Source of the DNA: Manganibacter manganicus
GTDB lineage: Bacteria; Pseudomonadota; Alphaproteobacteria; Rhizobiales; Rhizobiaceae
DNA length: 64,000 nt
Reading direction: 5' to 3'
NCBI RefSeq assembly: GCF_002075885.1
Contig: NZ_MDET01000003.1
Location: 1 to 64,000 of the forward strand
Shown: positions 47,211 through 55,948 of the stretch, in pieces
Position numbering within the stretch: position 1 is the first letter of the stretch
How the letters are laid out: each line of letters begins with the position of its first letter
The notes under the pieces: generated by a model
Seen by the model: the letters and a program-made list of their open reading frames with translations, nothing else
Database searches by the model: none
Told to the model about the DNA's origin: nothing
Position numbers and translations under genes: made by a program

Positions 47211-47567
47211 AAACAAAGGGATGAGAGCACGATGCGATTCAACCCAAAATCATCCTCCGGCACCACCTGAGTCGCAGATGGATTCCGCCGAAGCGATTTT
47301 GTCAATTCGGGTTTGATGTCGGATTCATCTGCGGTTACATTAACCCGAATCAGCCGTTCCTATGGGGGGCACGGCGAGCCATCACAAAGTCTGGCAGTCC
47401 GGGTTTCGCCCGGCGCAGGCGCGATTGCTTTCGCGTCCCCCTGACGGATTCGTCCGATCGGGCGCATTGTGCTGCGCCGCGTGCGTTTTAATTCGAAGTT
47501 GTGCGTAACCGGGTTCGGTTGCCGGCAATTGCCGGTGCCGGCATGAGGAACGATTCTGGCTGCGACC
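47211..47567 (+). promoter_or_regulatory. Long visN upstream region with two inverted repeats
   Basis: This 357-base stretch holds no gene I can support. It contains ATTCGGGTT (47305-47313) and its exact inverse AACCCGAAT (47342-47350) 28 bases apart; a small hairpin CCGGG-TTTCG-CCCGG near 47399-47413; and the perfect palindrome CCGGCAATTGCCGG (47522-47535) 32 bases before the visN ATG. These are plausible regulator sites or leader RNA structures for the master flagellar regulator. Pattern only. Confidence 0.4.
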
Positions 47568-48287
47568 ATGACCTGCACCGCTGCTCAAGACCATCCGGCA
47601 AGCATCGACAATCCAGGGCAACGCCTGGCATCGCGTGGCGAACTGACCGCCTTCCTGACCGGGCTTGCCGAAGAGATCGGCGCCGATCATTACATGTTGG
47701 TCGGCATCACCCACGATCAGGCGCGTGCCGACGCGCGCATCATTGCGTCGAACTGGATGTTCGATGCCATCGAACTCGCCGGCAAACGCGTGATCGCCAG
47801 CCTGGCCAACGGCCCGCTCACCGCAGCACTCGGCGCGCCGCCGCTGCCGCTGGTCACGGCAGAGGTGGCAGGCGCGGTCGGTCTGCTCAACGCGGAAGAA
47901 GCACGCCTGCTCGATGCACTCGGCCATGCCGAAATCTGCTCCCTGCGCATAGATGCCGGCCGCCAGCGCCTGTTCGCGCTGTTCTCGGCCGCCGAGGCCG
48001 GGGCGATCGACCAGGCCGCGCTGACCAGAATCCAGATGAAATGCTGTTATGCGCTGTCACAAGCCCGGAACCTCTTTGCAGGGGCCGCTATGCAGGACCC
48101 GCTTTCCGATCGCGAGCGCGAATGCCTGTTATGGGTTTCCGAGGGCAAGACGACCGACGAGGTCGCGCTGATCCTCGGCGTCTCCTCCAACACGATCAAC
48201 AGCTACATCACCCATGCGATTCAGAAATTCTCCGCCAGCAATCGCGCCATGGCGATTGCTACGGCAATCCGGAGCGGCATCATTTGA
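47568..48287 (+). CDS. visN: LuxR-family flagellar master regulator VisN
   Basis: A protein of 239 residues. The N-terminal ligand-binding-like region is ELTAFLTGLAEEIGADHYMLVGITHDQ and ASNWMFDAIELAGKRV; the C-terminal LuxR helix-turn-helix is DPLSDRERECLLWVSEGKTTDEVALILGVSSNTINSYITHAI (about 176-220). VisN forms a heterodimer with VisR that activates rem and thus the motility genes in Sinorhizobium. It stands at the left edge of the flagellar cluster and overlaps visR (TTGA). A separate frame running from 47501 is a shadow. Confidence 0.92.
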   Translation: MTCTAAQDHPASIDNPGQRLASRGELTAFLTGLAEEIGADHYMLVGITHDQARADARIIASNWMFDAIELAGKRVIASLANGPLTAALGAPPLPLVTAEVAGAVGLLNAEEARLLDALGHAEICSLRIDAGRQRLFALFSAAEAGAIDQAALTRIQMKCCYALSQARNLFAGAAMQDPLSDRERECLLWVSEGKTTDEVALILGVSSNTINSYITHAIQKFSASNRAMAIATAIRSGII

Positions 48288-49051
48288 AACATGTTCGCAT
48301 CAAGGACGGTGAGCACACCGCCTTCGGCAATGAAAACAACCCGTTCGGCTGGTTGCCGCCGGCTGCGCAAACACCGGCCGCCTTCAACCTTACCGATCTG
48401 GTTCGCCGTTGTCGCTGGATCGCCAGCGACATCGGCGCCAGCGGTTTCGCCCTGTTCTTCCACGACCCGTCGCCGAACGGCGTCCAATTGGCACCCTGTT
48501 TCGATTCAAGCTATCCGGGCATGAACGCGGCCACGAAAGCCATTGCCGCTTGCGTGCCGACCGGCGAGATCGTGCGCCACTTGCAAGGCAGGACGGAGCC
48601 GTGCTGGTGGTCGAACGATGCATTTTCGGAAACAGCCGCCGCTCTCGGCAAACTCGCCTGGATATCGAAAGTCGCTGCGATGACAGCGGAACATTGCGGC
48701 ATCGCCTTTCCAGTCCATGCCGAGCGCGATCGGAGCGGACTGATCGTCTTTCTCGGAACGGAAATCGCCATGAGCCAGGACGCTCTGTTTGACGTCCACG
48801 CCCGCTGCTTTTCGTTGTTTTCGGGGCTGTGCCGAATCCGCTCGCGCGTCGATGGCCAGACCATCTCCCGGCGCGAGCTCGAATGCCTGAAGCTGACCGC
48901 GAATGGCTACACCAGCGAGGAAATCGCGCGCCTGCTCAAGCTTTCCGTGCATACGGCCAATCAATATCTCGCCCAATCGGCGCAAAAGCTCAACGCGGTG
49001 AATCGCACGCAGGCGGTCGCCAAGGCTCTGCGGCTGGGGCTGATCGAATAA
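48284..49051 (+). CDS. visR: LuxR-family flagellar master regulator VisR
   Basis: A protein of about 255 residues. The N-terminal part begins FGWLPPAAQTPAAFNLTDLVRRCRWIASDIGASGFALFFHD; the C-terminal helix-turn-helix is ISRRELECLKLTANGYTSEEIARLLKLSVHTANQYLAQSAQKL. No ATG is available near the start: the best candidate is TTG at 48284, which overlaps the visN stop (TTGA) and has GGAG about ten bases upstream, so it is translationally coupled to visN. Works as the partner of VisN. Confidence 0.9.
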   Translation: MKHVRIKDGEHTAFGNENNPFGWLPPAAQTPAAFNLTDLVRRCRWIASDIGASGFALFFHDPSPNGVQLAPCFDSSYPGMNAATKAIAACVPTGEIVRHLQGRTEPCWWSNDAFSETAAALGKLAWISKVAAMTAEHCGIAFPVHAERDRSGLIVFLGTEIAMSQDALFDVHARCFSLFSGLCRIRSRVDGQTISRRELECLKLTANGYTSEEIARLLKLSVHTANQYLAQSAQKLNAVNRTQAVAKALRLGLIE

Positions 49052-49069
49052 TCGGCGGCTTGCCGCGGA

Positions 49070-49501
49070 TCAGCCGATCGTTTCGGACCGCCTGATCCGA
49101 GCGCCCTCAATGGCATCGCGCAGCCGGGCCGTGTTTTCCTCAGGATCGTCACTGGGAAAAGTGAAAGACACATAATTCACCACCACGGATGCTTCCTGCT
49201 CCGTCAAGGAGAGCTGGAAATAAACCGTCGCACCGCTCGGCCGCAATTCCAGATCGAGGACGATGCGCGGCGCTCCACCCCAGTCGACATGCGCCTCGCC
49301 GCCATGCCCAAGCCTGACCGCGCCAGGCAGGAAATACAATTCCGCCGCCGACTCCACCAGATCCGCCAGGCAGGCGAAATGTTCGAGCCGGATGAAGGCG
49401 ATATAGTCCGCGACATCCACCAGCCTCAACTCATGCACGACCTGCCGGATGGCCTCGGCAACGATGATCTCACGGGAATCCGCATGTGGCTGTCGATTCA
49501 T
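49070..49501 (-). CDS. Uncharacterised protein between visR and flhB
   Basis: A protein of 143 residues beginning MNRQPHADSREIIVAEAIRQVVHELRLVDVADYIAFIRLEHFACLADLVESAAELYF and then mostly strands (GAVRLGHGGEAHVDWGGAPRIVLDLELRPSGATVYFQLSLTEQEASVVVNYVSF). No signal peptide or membrane helix and no domain I recognise. It lies 16 bases after flhB at the end of the motA-fliM-fliN-fliG-flhB operon; an unassigned gene is found at this position in other rhizobial flagellar clusters. Its stable place suggests a role in motility, but none is known to me. Confidence 0.82.
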   Translation of the reverse strand: MNRQPHADSREIIVAEAIRQVVHELRLVDVADYIAFIRLEHFACLADLVESAAELYFLPGAVRLGHGGEAHVDWGGAPRIVLDLELRPSGATVYFQLSLTEQEASVVVNYVSFTFPSDDPEENTARLRDAIEGARIRRSETIG

Positions 49502-49517
49502 GATCCTGGCGTCCTGC

Positions 49518-50600
49518 TCATGAAACCGTTCCCTGTCCGGCCTTGTTGGAATAGACGATCCGGACCAACTCGGCCACGGCTTGATAAAACTGCTGTGGAA
49601 TGACGCTATCGACCGAAACTTGCTTGTACATGGAGCGCGCCAGCGCCACGTCCTCGAAGACCGGAATGTTGTGCTCCCTGGCGATCTCGCGGATTTTCAA
49701 TGCGACCAGATCCTGCCCCTTGGCCAGCACGACGGGCGCGCTGTCTTCCTCTCGCACATAGCGCAGCGCAATGGAAAAATGCGTCGGATTGGCAATCACC
49801 AGCGTGGCGCGCGGCACCGCCGTCATCATGCGCCGCCTCGCACGGTCGCGGGCCAGCGAACGCAGCCGCGACTTGACGATCGGGTCGCCCTCCGACTGCT
49901 TCATCTCGTCCTTGACTTCCTGCTTGCTCATCCTCAGATCGCGCCGCCAGTGGAAGCGCGACCAGATGAAATCGGCCGCCGCGATCGCGGCCATGACGAA
50001 GACGATCGCCATGAGGATATTGACGAGGATCGAGCGGATCACCAAGGCAAATTCCAGCGGGTTGGTGATCATGCCGTCCAGGAGCCTGCGGTGGACCTGC
50101 GACAGTACCATCACCAGCACGGCGCCGACGAATCCCAGCTTGGCCAGCGATTTGACGAACTCCGCCAACCCTTGCGCGCCGAACAGGCGTTTCCAGCCCT
50201 GAGCGAGCGAGATACGGGAGAACTGCGGGCGGATGCGCTCACCAACGATCTGCGGCATGTTCTGGAACACCGATGCGGCAATGCCCGCCGCCACCAGCAG
50301 AGCCAGCAGGCTCAGCACCGCCTTGCCGATTTCCATCAGGACCGTCCTGTAAAGCGAAATGACATCGGCGGCCGAACCGAGGGCCCAGGCATCCGGCTTT
50401 TCCAGGAAGACGGACAGGAACATGCCGAGATCGACCGCCGCGGCCTTGGCATAGAACAGCGCGAAAACCAGGATCGCGATGAAGGACGCAAACAGCGCGG
50501 TTTCCTTCGAATGGGGCAGCTTGCCCTTTTCGACAGTGTCGCGGATCTTCTTTTCAGTCGCTTCCTCTGTCTTGGAATCCTTGTCGTCCGATTCGGCCAT
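49518..50600 (-). CDS. flhB: Flagellar type III export protein FlhB
   Basis: A protein of 360 residues with four membrane helices after a hydrophilic start rich in acid and lysine (MAESDDKDSKTEEATEKKIRDTVEKGKLPHSKE), typical of FlhB. The C-terminal cytoplasmic domain holds the autocleavage motif NPTH (271-274) that switches export from rod/hook to filament substrates, followed by FSIALRYVREEDSAPVVLAKGQDLVA. It lies 19 bases after fliG. Confidence 0.96.
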   Translation of the reverse strand: MAESDDKDSKTEEATEKKIRDTVEKGKLPHSKETALFASFIAILVFALFYAKAAAVDLGMFLSVFLEKPDAWALGSAADVISLYRTVLMEIGKAVLSLLALLVAAGIAASVFQNMPQIVGERIRPQFSRISLAQGWKRLFGAQGLAEFVKSLAKLGFVGAVLVMVLSQVHRRLLDGMITNPLEFALVIRSILVNILMAIVFVMAAIAAADFIWSRFHWRRDLRMSKQEVKDEMKQSEGDPIVKSRLRSLARDRARRRMMTAVPRATLVIANPTHFSIALRYVREEDSAPVVLAKGQDLVALKIREIAREHNIPVFEDVALARSMYKQVSVDSVIPQQFYQAVAELVRIVYSNKAGQGTVS

Positions 50601-50619
50601 GGATCAGCGAGACCGGTCG

Positions 50620-51636
50620 TCAGGCCGCTTCGGCAATCGGCGCCGAAGGCAGTGAAAAGGCCCCTTCGCGCGCGAGCCGAACCGTCGTCGAGGCAATGGT
50701 CTTGCGCGCGCCCATGATATCCGCCAGCGCAATGCCTTCCGCACCCTGGCTGAGTTCGGACTCGATCATGCGCCGTGAACGGGCGCCGATGGACGACAGC
50801 ACCGCCTCGGTCAGCTCAGCATCGGCACCGCGCAAGGCCAGCGTCACCACCTCGGTCGAAAGTCCGTCGAAGATGAGCACGCGGGCCTTCTGCTGCAGGA
50901 ACGGCATGTCGTCGAAATTGAAGATGCGCGCCTTGACCCCGGCAAGATCCGGCGTATCGGCCGCCTCAAGGTCCTGTATGACCTCGTCAAGCTGGGACTT
51001 CTCCAACTCGTTCAGCATATTGGCCACGCGGATTTGCCCGGAAGACGTATCCCTGGTCGAACTGGTGTTGAGCACGCGTTCGCGAAGCTGTTTTTCGACG
51101 ATGCGCGTCGCCGCATCCGGCACATTGGCCAGCGCCACCATGCGTTTGACGATTTCGCCGCGCTGCGGCTTTTCCAGTATCAGCAGTACGGCGGCGGCCA
51201 ATTGCGGCGAGACCCTCGACAGCACCATCGCCGCCGTCTGCGCATGTTCGCCGGCGAGGAAGTTTGCCAACCGCTCCGGCTCCAGCTTTTCGATTTCCGG
51301 CCAGATCGACTGCGGCTCGGCGGGTGTGGTGTCCGCGCTTCTGCCGTTCATGATCGCGTTCACCTCCTCGGGCGACAGCGATTCATTGAGGATAGTGTCC
51401 ATCTTGTCGGCGGAATCGAGCAGGCCGGCGCCTTCCGTGAACTCGGCCTCGAATTCCGCGACGATCCGTTCGAGGTCGCCTTGCGGAATGGTGCGCAACA
51501 GCCGCGCCGCCTCGATCAGCGCCTTGAGCTCTTCCTGCTTGAAGAATTTCAGCAGGCGGCTGGCCGAAGGCTTGCCCATCGCCACCAATATGGCGGCGGC
51601 CTTCTGTGCCCGTGTCAGGGTGAGCGTCATCGTCAC
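50620..51636 (-). CDS. fliG: Flagellar motor switch protein FliG
   Basis: A protein of 338 residues, the usual size. It starts [32 protein letters not shown] and has the middle [27 protein letters not shown] (the EHPQT-like motif reads EHAQT) and the C-terminal torque region [53 protein letters not shown]. It forms the rotor ring that contacts MotA. Its ATG overlaps the fliN stop. Confidence 0.96.
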   Translation of the reverse strand: MTMTLTLTRAQKAAAILVAMGKPSASRLLKFFKQEELKALIEAARLLRTIPQGDLERIVAEFEAEFTEGAGLLDSADKMDTILNESLSPEEVNAIMNGRSADTTPAEPQSIWPEIEKLEPERLANFLAGEHAQTAAMVLSRVSPQLAAAVLLILEKPQRGEIVKRMVALANVPDAATRIVEKQLRERVLNTSSTRDTSSGQIRVANMLNELEKSQLDEVIQDLEAADTPDLAGVKARIFNFDDMPFLQQKARVLIFDGLSTEVVTLALRGADAELTEAVLSSIGARSRRMIESELSQGAEGIALADIMGARKTIASTTVRLAREGAFSLPSAPIAEAA

Positions 51637-52043
51637 GCGCTCTTTGCGGTTGCGGCGATTTCGGTCAGGCGGATGCCGAAGCGCGATGCGTCGCCCTCAA
51701 GCACGGTGATTTCGCCGCGCGCGATCCGGCGGCCATTGACGATCACGTCAACCGGCTCGCCGATGCGCCGGTCCAGCGCCACGACCGAGCCGCGCTGCAA
51801 GGCCATCAGTTGTGAAACCGGCATTTCAGTGCTGCCGAGCACGATCTGGACATCGACGGGAATATCCATGATGACGCTGGAACCGCCGCCGCGAAACGCC
51901 ATTTCCGGCCGCTGTTCCTCTTCCCGAAGCACCCCGCGCAATTCCTCGATGGCACGATCGAGTTGCTCCTGCGGCTGCTCGAGCGTCTCGTCTGCGGCCT
52001 CGACCGCTTCCGCCTGCGTTGCGGTGTCGTCATTGTCGCTCAT
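51633..52043 (-). CDS. fliN: Flagellar motor switch protein FliN
   Basis: A protein of 136 residues from ATG 52043 with GGAGA upstream. An acidic, low-complexity N-terminal half (to about 55) leads into the SpoA domain: [72 protein letters not shown]. It forms the lower part of the switch complex with FliM. The longer frame upstream lies in fliM. Confidence 0.95.
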   Translation of the reverse strand: MSDNDDTATQAEAVEAADETLEQPQEQLDRAIEELRGVLREEEQRPEMAFRGGGSSVIMDIPVDVQIVLGSTEMPVSQLMALQRGSVVALDRRIGEPVDVIVNGRRIARGEITVLEGDASRFGIRLTEIAATAKSA

Positions 52044-52057
52044 CGTCGTCTCCAATT

Positions 52058-52999
52058 TCAGATGCCGGCCTGGCGAGCCAGGCTGTCGATGAAATCCTGG
52101 CCCTCGTCCTGGGTCCCGCTGATGCGGACCGTATAATTCTCGCCAAGCTTGCCGAATTCGCAGGCAAACAGCGCCTTGCTGCGCGCCCACAGACGCGCCT
52201 GCACCGGCGCTCCCTTATCCAGTTCCAGCACCTGCCCCTTCTGCAACCCCGCGATCTGGCCGAGCGTCAGCCGCCCCAGCGGCATGGTGGCGTCAAGCCG
52301 CACGCTCGAGCGCATCACCTCTTCGGAAAGGCGCGCGCGCCAGTGGCCGGGCGCTTCGCCGTCATCGGCAGCGTCCGCGCCATTGCGCCGGGTCAAAAGC
52401 ACGCGCTGGGGAATGAGGATGGTGAGCGTGCCGGTTTCGGTCGGGGTCGAAAGTCCGATGACGATACGCACGGCAGCGCCGTCACGCAGCACACGCCGGC
52501 GCGCCTCCGGGCCGGACAGCGCCGGCGCAATCGGCAATTTCAGTTCCAGAGAACGCCGGCCCGAACCGTTGAACACCTCTGCCGCCTGTTGGAACACCAG
52601 AGCGGCGACATCCACCTCGACATGAGAAAGCTCGCGCTCGATCGGCACGATGGCCATGTCGGCATCGCCGCCGAAGAGCGCGCTGACCATGATGGCGATT
52701 GCGGGGGCATCGAGCACCATGGTCATCGCGTCGGACGAGAATGCCGACGCTACGACCGCCATGGCGAAGCAATCGCCGGCCCGCGCACGCGCCTCGGGGA
52801 CACGGCCGACCTCGACGGCCCTCAGTTCGAGCGTCACCGCAGCCCCGGTCTCGACCAGGCTCTTTTGCAGCAAGGGCAGCGCCCGCTCGGCCATGGAGCG
52901 TCCGGCGCCGATGACTTGCGAGGCCTCGCCGCTATCGCCAACCAGCCGTTCGAGAATGGGAGAACACGCCCGCCCCTCACCCATTGTGGCGTTGCCCAT
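52058..52999 (-). CDS. fliM: Flagellar motor switch protein FliM
   Basis: A protein of 313 residues. The N-terminus is divergent, as usual in rhizobia: the standard CheY-binding EIDALL peptide is not evident. The middle has the paired [25 protein letters not shown] region, and the C-terminal SpoA domain is [31 protein letters not shown]. It connects FliG and FliN and receives CheY-P. It starts two bases after the motA stop. Identification rests on the C-terminal domain and its place in the operon. Confidence 0.93.
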   Translation of the reverse strand: MGNATMGEGRACSPILERLVGDSGEASQVIGAGRSMAERALPLLQKSLVETGAAVTLELRAVEVGRVPEARARAGDCFAMAVVASAFSSDAMTMVLDAPAIAIMVSALFGGDADMAIVPIERELSHVEVDVAALVFQQAAEVFNGSGRRSLELKLPIAPALSGPEARRRVLRDGAAVRIVIGLSTPTETGTLTILIPQRVLLTRRNGADAADDGEAPGHWRARLSEEVMRSSVRLDATMPLGRLTLGQIAGLQKGQVLELDKGAPVQARLWARSKALFACEFGKLGENYTVRISGTQDEGQDFIDSLARQAGI

Positions 53000-53001
53000 G
53001 A

Positions 53002-53874
53002 TCAGGCCGCCTTCTTCTCGATGGCGGTGCTCATCGTGTTCTGCTCGACCGCGTCGATGGACGGCCGGTCATGCGAGGAGATGGTCTTGCGGCCGAATTC
53101 GATGGCGACCTGCGGCAGCGCGCCGTTCATGTAGGCAAGCAGCGTCTGCTTGACCACGACATAGAGCCGGTTCTTCTTCTCGCGCACCGTCTTGATCTTG
53201 GTGGCGATCGGCCCGACCACCGCATAGGACAGGAAGATACCGAGAAAGGTGCCGACGAGCGCCGCTCCGATCAGCCCGCCGAGGATTTCGGGCGACTGGT
53301 CGAGCGCGCCCATCGCCTTTACCACGCCCAGAACAGCAGCCACGATGCCGAGCGCCGGCAGCCCGTCGCCCACCGCCACCAGCGCGTGATAGCATTTGAG
53401 CTTGTCGGCGCGGATCGTGTGGATTTCTTCGTCCATCAGTGCCTCGATCTCATGCGGGCGCGCATTGCCGATAATGATGATGCGGCAATAATCGCAGATG
53501 AAATTGGTCAGGTCGCGGTTCTTCAGCACGGTCGGAAACGCCTGGAAGATCGCCGACTCCTGCGGATTGTCGATATGCGCTTCAACCTCGCTGCGGGATT
53601 TGGCGCGCAGTTCGCGCATCAGCGAGTGCAGCACGCCGAGCGTCTCCAGATAGTCCTGCTCGTTCGGCACCGCCTGCTTGAACGCTTCGAGAATGCCCCT
53701 GCCGGTGTCTTTCACCGTTTTCATCGGGTTGGCGACGAGAAAACAGCCGAGCGCCGCGCCGCAGATGACCACCGCTTCCCATGGCTGCATCAGCACGTGC
53801 AGATGGCCGCCCATGGCCATGAAGCCGCCAAGCACGCAGCCGAGTGTCACCATCAATCCGATCAGAATGCCCAC
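53002..53874 (-). CDS. motA: Flagellar stator protein MotA
   Basis: A protein of 290 residues from GTG 53874 with AAGGA upstream. It opens [36 protein letters not shown] and has four membrane helices with the segments RTKSR-like [25 protein letters not shown] (cytoplasmic torque region with conserved charges) and [21 protein letters not shown]. It is the proton channel stator partner of MotB, which is not in the window. The longer frame upstream to 53943 is not real. First gene of the leftward flagellar operon. Confidence 0.95.
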   Translation of the reverse strand: MGILIGLMVTLGCVLGGFMAMGGHLHVLMQPWEAVVICGAALGCFLVANPMKTVKDTGRGILEAFKQAVPNEQDYLETLGVLHSLMRELRAKSRSEVEAHIDNPQESAIFQAFPTVLKNRDLTNFICDYCRIIIIGNARPHEIEALMDEEIHTIRADKLKCYHALVAVGDGLPALGIVAAVLGVVKAMGALDQSPEILGGLIGAALVGTFLGIFLSYAVVGPIATKIKTVREKKNRLYVVVKQTLLAYMNGALPQVAIEFGRKTISSHDRPSIDAVEQNTMSTAIEKKAA

Positions 53875-54020
53875 GGCCGGTCCTTCGCATATCACATCAG
53901 AAAGACGGGATAGCTGTCCTGCCTTGTGTGAGGCTTGAATCATGGATGAGGAAACGGTTCAGCTTCGCGCAAGCAAGCGTTTTTAAGCTCGGGCTTACAG
54001 ATTGGCGGAGGCCGCATCGC
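53875..54020. promoter_or_regulatory. Divergent promoter region between the motA and DUF1217-flgF operons
   Basis: A 146-base region that must drive both flagellar operons. It contains CTTCGCGCAAGCAAGCG and then TTTTTAAGCTCGGGC (about 53963-53994), an AAGC-rich stretch resembling motifs seen before rhizobial flagellar genes. It is not precise enough to place a promoter. GGAGG at 54006-54010 is the ribosome site for the rightward gene. Confidence 0.4.
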
Positions 54021-55136
54021 TTGAACACTTATCTCAGCTATCAGCTTATCGCGCGGGACATACCCAAGGCGCTCGACCGGATCGAGAAGCAGCCGGTGGT
54101 CGATCGCGAAACGAAATATTACGAAGAAAACATCGGCAAGGTCACCTCGATCGACGAATTCGTCCAAAATGACCGCCTGTTCAAATACGCCATGAAGGCC
54201 GCCGGCCTCGGTGACATGGACTATGCAAAGGCGTTCATGGCCAAGGCCCTCAAGGAGGGCATTTCCGATCCCGAAAGCTTCGCCAACAAGCTGACCGACA
54301 AACGCTATGCGCAGTTCGTCCGATCCTTCAACTTCGCCGCCCATGGCGCGCAGACGACCGTCTACAACAAGGCGCAGCAGGAAACGGTGAACAATTATGC
54401 CGTGCAGGCGGCAATCGACGACACCGACCCGGCCACCGTGAAAGCGGAAACCGATTATTACCTGACGAAGATCGGCAGCGTGAAGTCGATCGACGATCTG
54501 TTGGCCGACGACCGACTCTATGCCTATGCGATGAAGGCCTATGCGCTCGATCCGGCCGAGGACGGCAGGGACCTGATGCGCAGCGTTCTGGAAGGCGGCA
54601 TCCGCGACCCCAAAAGCCTCGCCAATACGATGGACGACAAACGCTTCGCCGCCTTCGCCGGGGCCTTCAACTTCGAGGAACTGGGCGAGAACGCCACGAC
54701 CTACAGCGCCTCGCAGCAGCCGGTCGTCGCCAACTATATGCGACAGACGCTGGAGGAAGACGCCGGCCAGACCAATCAGGGTGTACGCCTGGCGCTCTAT
54801 TTCCAGCGCAAGGCGCCGACACTGACCAACTGGTACGAGGTGCTGGCCGACAAGGCCTTGGCCAATGTCGTGCGCACCGCATTCGGCCTGCCGGATAGCT
54901 TCGCCTCCGCCGATATCGACAAGCAGGTCCAGCTTTTCGAGGATCGCTTCGACATCAAGGATTTTGCCGATCCCGAAAAGCTCGGCACGTTTCTCACCCG
55001 CTTCACCAGCCTTTACGAGATCAACAACCCCACATCGAGCACGGTCACCTCGGTCAGCGTGCTGTTTTCCCAGCCAACGACCGTGGGCGTCTCCACGGAC
55101 CTGATGATGGCCATGCAGCAATTGAAGCCGGTCTAG
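54021..55136 (+). CDS. DUF1217 flagellar-cluster protein with three internal repeats
   Basis: A protein of 371 residues starting at TTG 54021, with GGAGG ten bases upstream. No signal peptide or membrane helix. It holds about 60-residue repeats: the first is TSIDEFVQNDRLFKYAMKAAGL...DPESFANKLTDKRYAQFVRSFNF, the second KSIDDLLADDRLYAYAMKAYAL...DPKSLANTMDDKRFAAFAGAFNF, and a third weaker one begins VLADKALANVVRTAFGL. Genes of this type stand between motA and flgF in the rhizobial motility cluster. Function is unknown to me; a structural or export-related role is inferred. The frame extends left to 53844 over motA but without similarity. Confidence 0.86.
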   Translation: MNTYLSYQLIARDIPKALDRIEKQPVVDRETKYYEENIGKVTSIDEFVQNDRLFKYAMKAAGLGDMDYAKAFMAKALKEGISDPESFANKLTDKRYAQFVRSFNFAAHGAQTTVYNKAQQETVNNYAVQAAIDDTDPATVKAETDYYLTKIGSVKSIDDLLADDRLYAYAMKAYALDPAEDGRDLMRSVLEGGIRDPKSLANTMDDKRFAAFAGAFNFEELGENATTYSASQQPVVANYMRQTLEEDAGQTNQGVRLALYFQRKAPTLTNWYEVLADKALANVVRTAFGLPDSFASADIDKQVQLFEDRFDIKDFADPEKLGTFLTRFTSLYEINNPTSSTVTSVSVLFSQPTTVGVSTDLMMAMQQLKPV

Positions 55137-55152
55137 GGTCAGGACGCACGCC

Positions 55153-55875
55153 ATGCAGGACAGCCTCTACGTCGCCCTTTCCGCCCAGATCGCCCTCGAG
55201 CGGCGGCTGACGACCATTGCCGATAATGTCGCCAATGCGTCGACCGTCGGCTTTCGCGCTACCGGCGTGCGCTTTGAGGATGTGGTTTCGGGCACCGGGC
55301 CGAAATCGGTGTCCTTCGCCTCCTCCGGCAAAACCTATCTTAACGGCGCGCATGGTGCGCTCAAGCAAACCGGAAATCCGCTGGATTTCTCCATTCAGGG
55401 CGATGCCTGGTTCGGCATCCAGACGCCGGCCGGCACGGTGATGACGCGCGACGGGCGCTTCACCATGAACGAGAATGGCGAATTGCTCTCCATCGAGGGT
55501 TTTCCGGTAGTCGATGCCGGTGGCGCGCCGCTCCAGCTCGACCCGCGCGGCGGTGCGCCGATAGCCGGCGCTGATGGGTCGCTGCATCAGGGCAGCAAGA
55601 TGGCCGGCGCCATCGGCCTGTTCGATTTCGACCCCGGCGAGAATTTCGTTCGCTACGGTAATTCCGGCATTGTCCCGGCTTCGGCCCCGCAACCCGTCAC
55701 CGATCGTGCGGATGTCGGCGTGGTGCAGGGCTTCGTCGAGGAATCCAACGTCAACCCGATCCTGGAGATGACGCGGCTGATCCAGGTGCAGCGGGCTTTC
55801 GAGAACGTCGCGGCGCTGATGCGCGAAAACGGCGCATCGAGCGACGAGGCGATCAAGACGCTCGGCTCCAGATAG
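55153..55875 (+). CDS. flgF: Flagellar proximal-rod protein FlgF
   Basis: A protein of 240 residues with the rod/hook N-terminal motif SLYVALSAQIALERRLTTIADNVANASTVGFRATGVRFED and C-terminal VVQGFVEESNVNPILEMTRLIQVQRAFENVAALM, the standard helices that polymerise in the rod. Its length fits FlgF. It starts 16 bases after the DUF1217 gene. Its TAG stop is joined to a palindromic repeat. Confidence 0.95.
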   Translation: MQDSLYVALSAQIALERRLTTIADNVANASTVGFRATGVRFEDVVSGTGPKSVSFASSGKTYLNGAHGALKQTGNPLDFSIQGDAWFGIQTPAGTVMTRDGRFTMNENGELLSIEGFPVVDAGGAPLQLDPRGGAPIAGADGSLHQGSKMAGAIGLFDFDPGENFVRYGNSGIVPASAPQPVTDRADVGVVQGFVEESNVNPILEMTRLIQVQRAFENVAALMRENGASSDEAIKTLGSR

Positions 55876-55919
55876 AGCATTTCCAGCAAAAGCGTGCGCG
55901 GCTTTGCGTTCGCAAATGC
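55875..55919. repeat. Palindromic repeat directly after flgF
   Basis: An imperfect hairpin with outer arms GCATTT (55877-55882) and AAATGC (55914-55919) and inner GCAAAAGC/GCTTTGC. It begins at the last base of the flgF stop codon. The same element occurs after the gene ending at 58022. Family common in rhizobia. Confidence 0.72.
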
Positions 55920-55948
55920 GTAAAAAACAAACTCAATAGGCTGATTGA

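Noticed and set aside
45408..47216. Minus-strand open frame of about 600 codons across the TetR and aphA genes
   Set aside because: Both plus-strand genes have strong motif support; the opposite frame is a codon-bias artefact.
47501..48283. Long open frame continuing upstream of visR through visN
   Set aside because: It overlaps visN in another frame and encodes an arginine-rich, low-similarity peptide. It is the usual shadow of a GC-rich gene; visR starts at the TTG.
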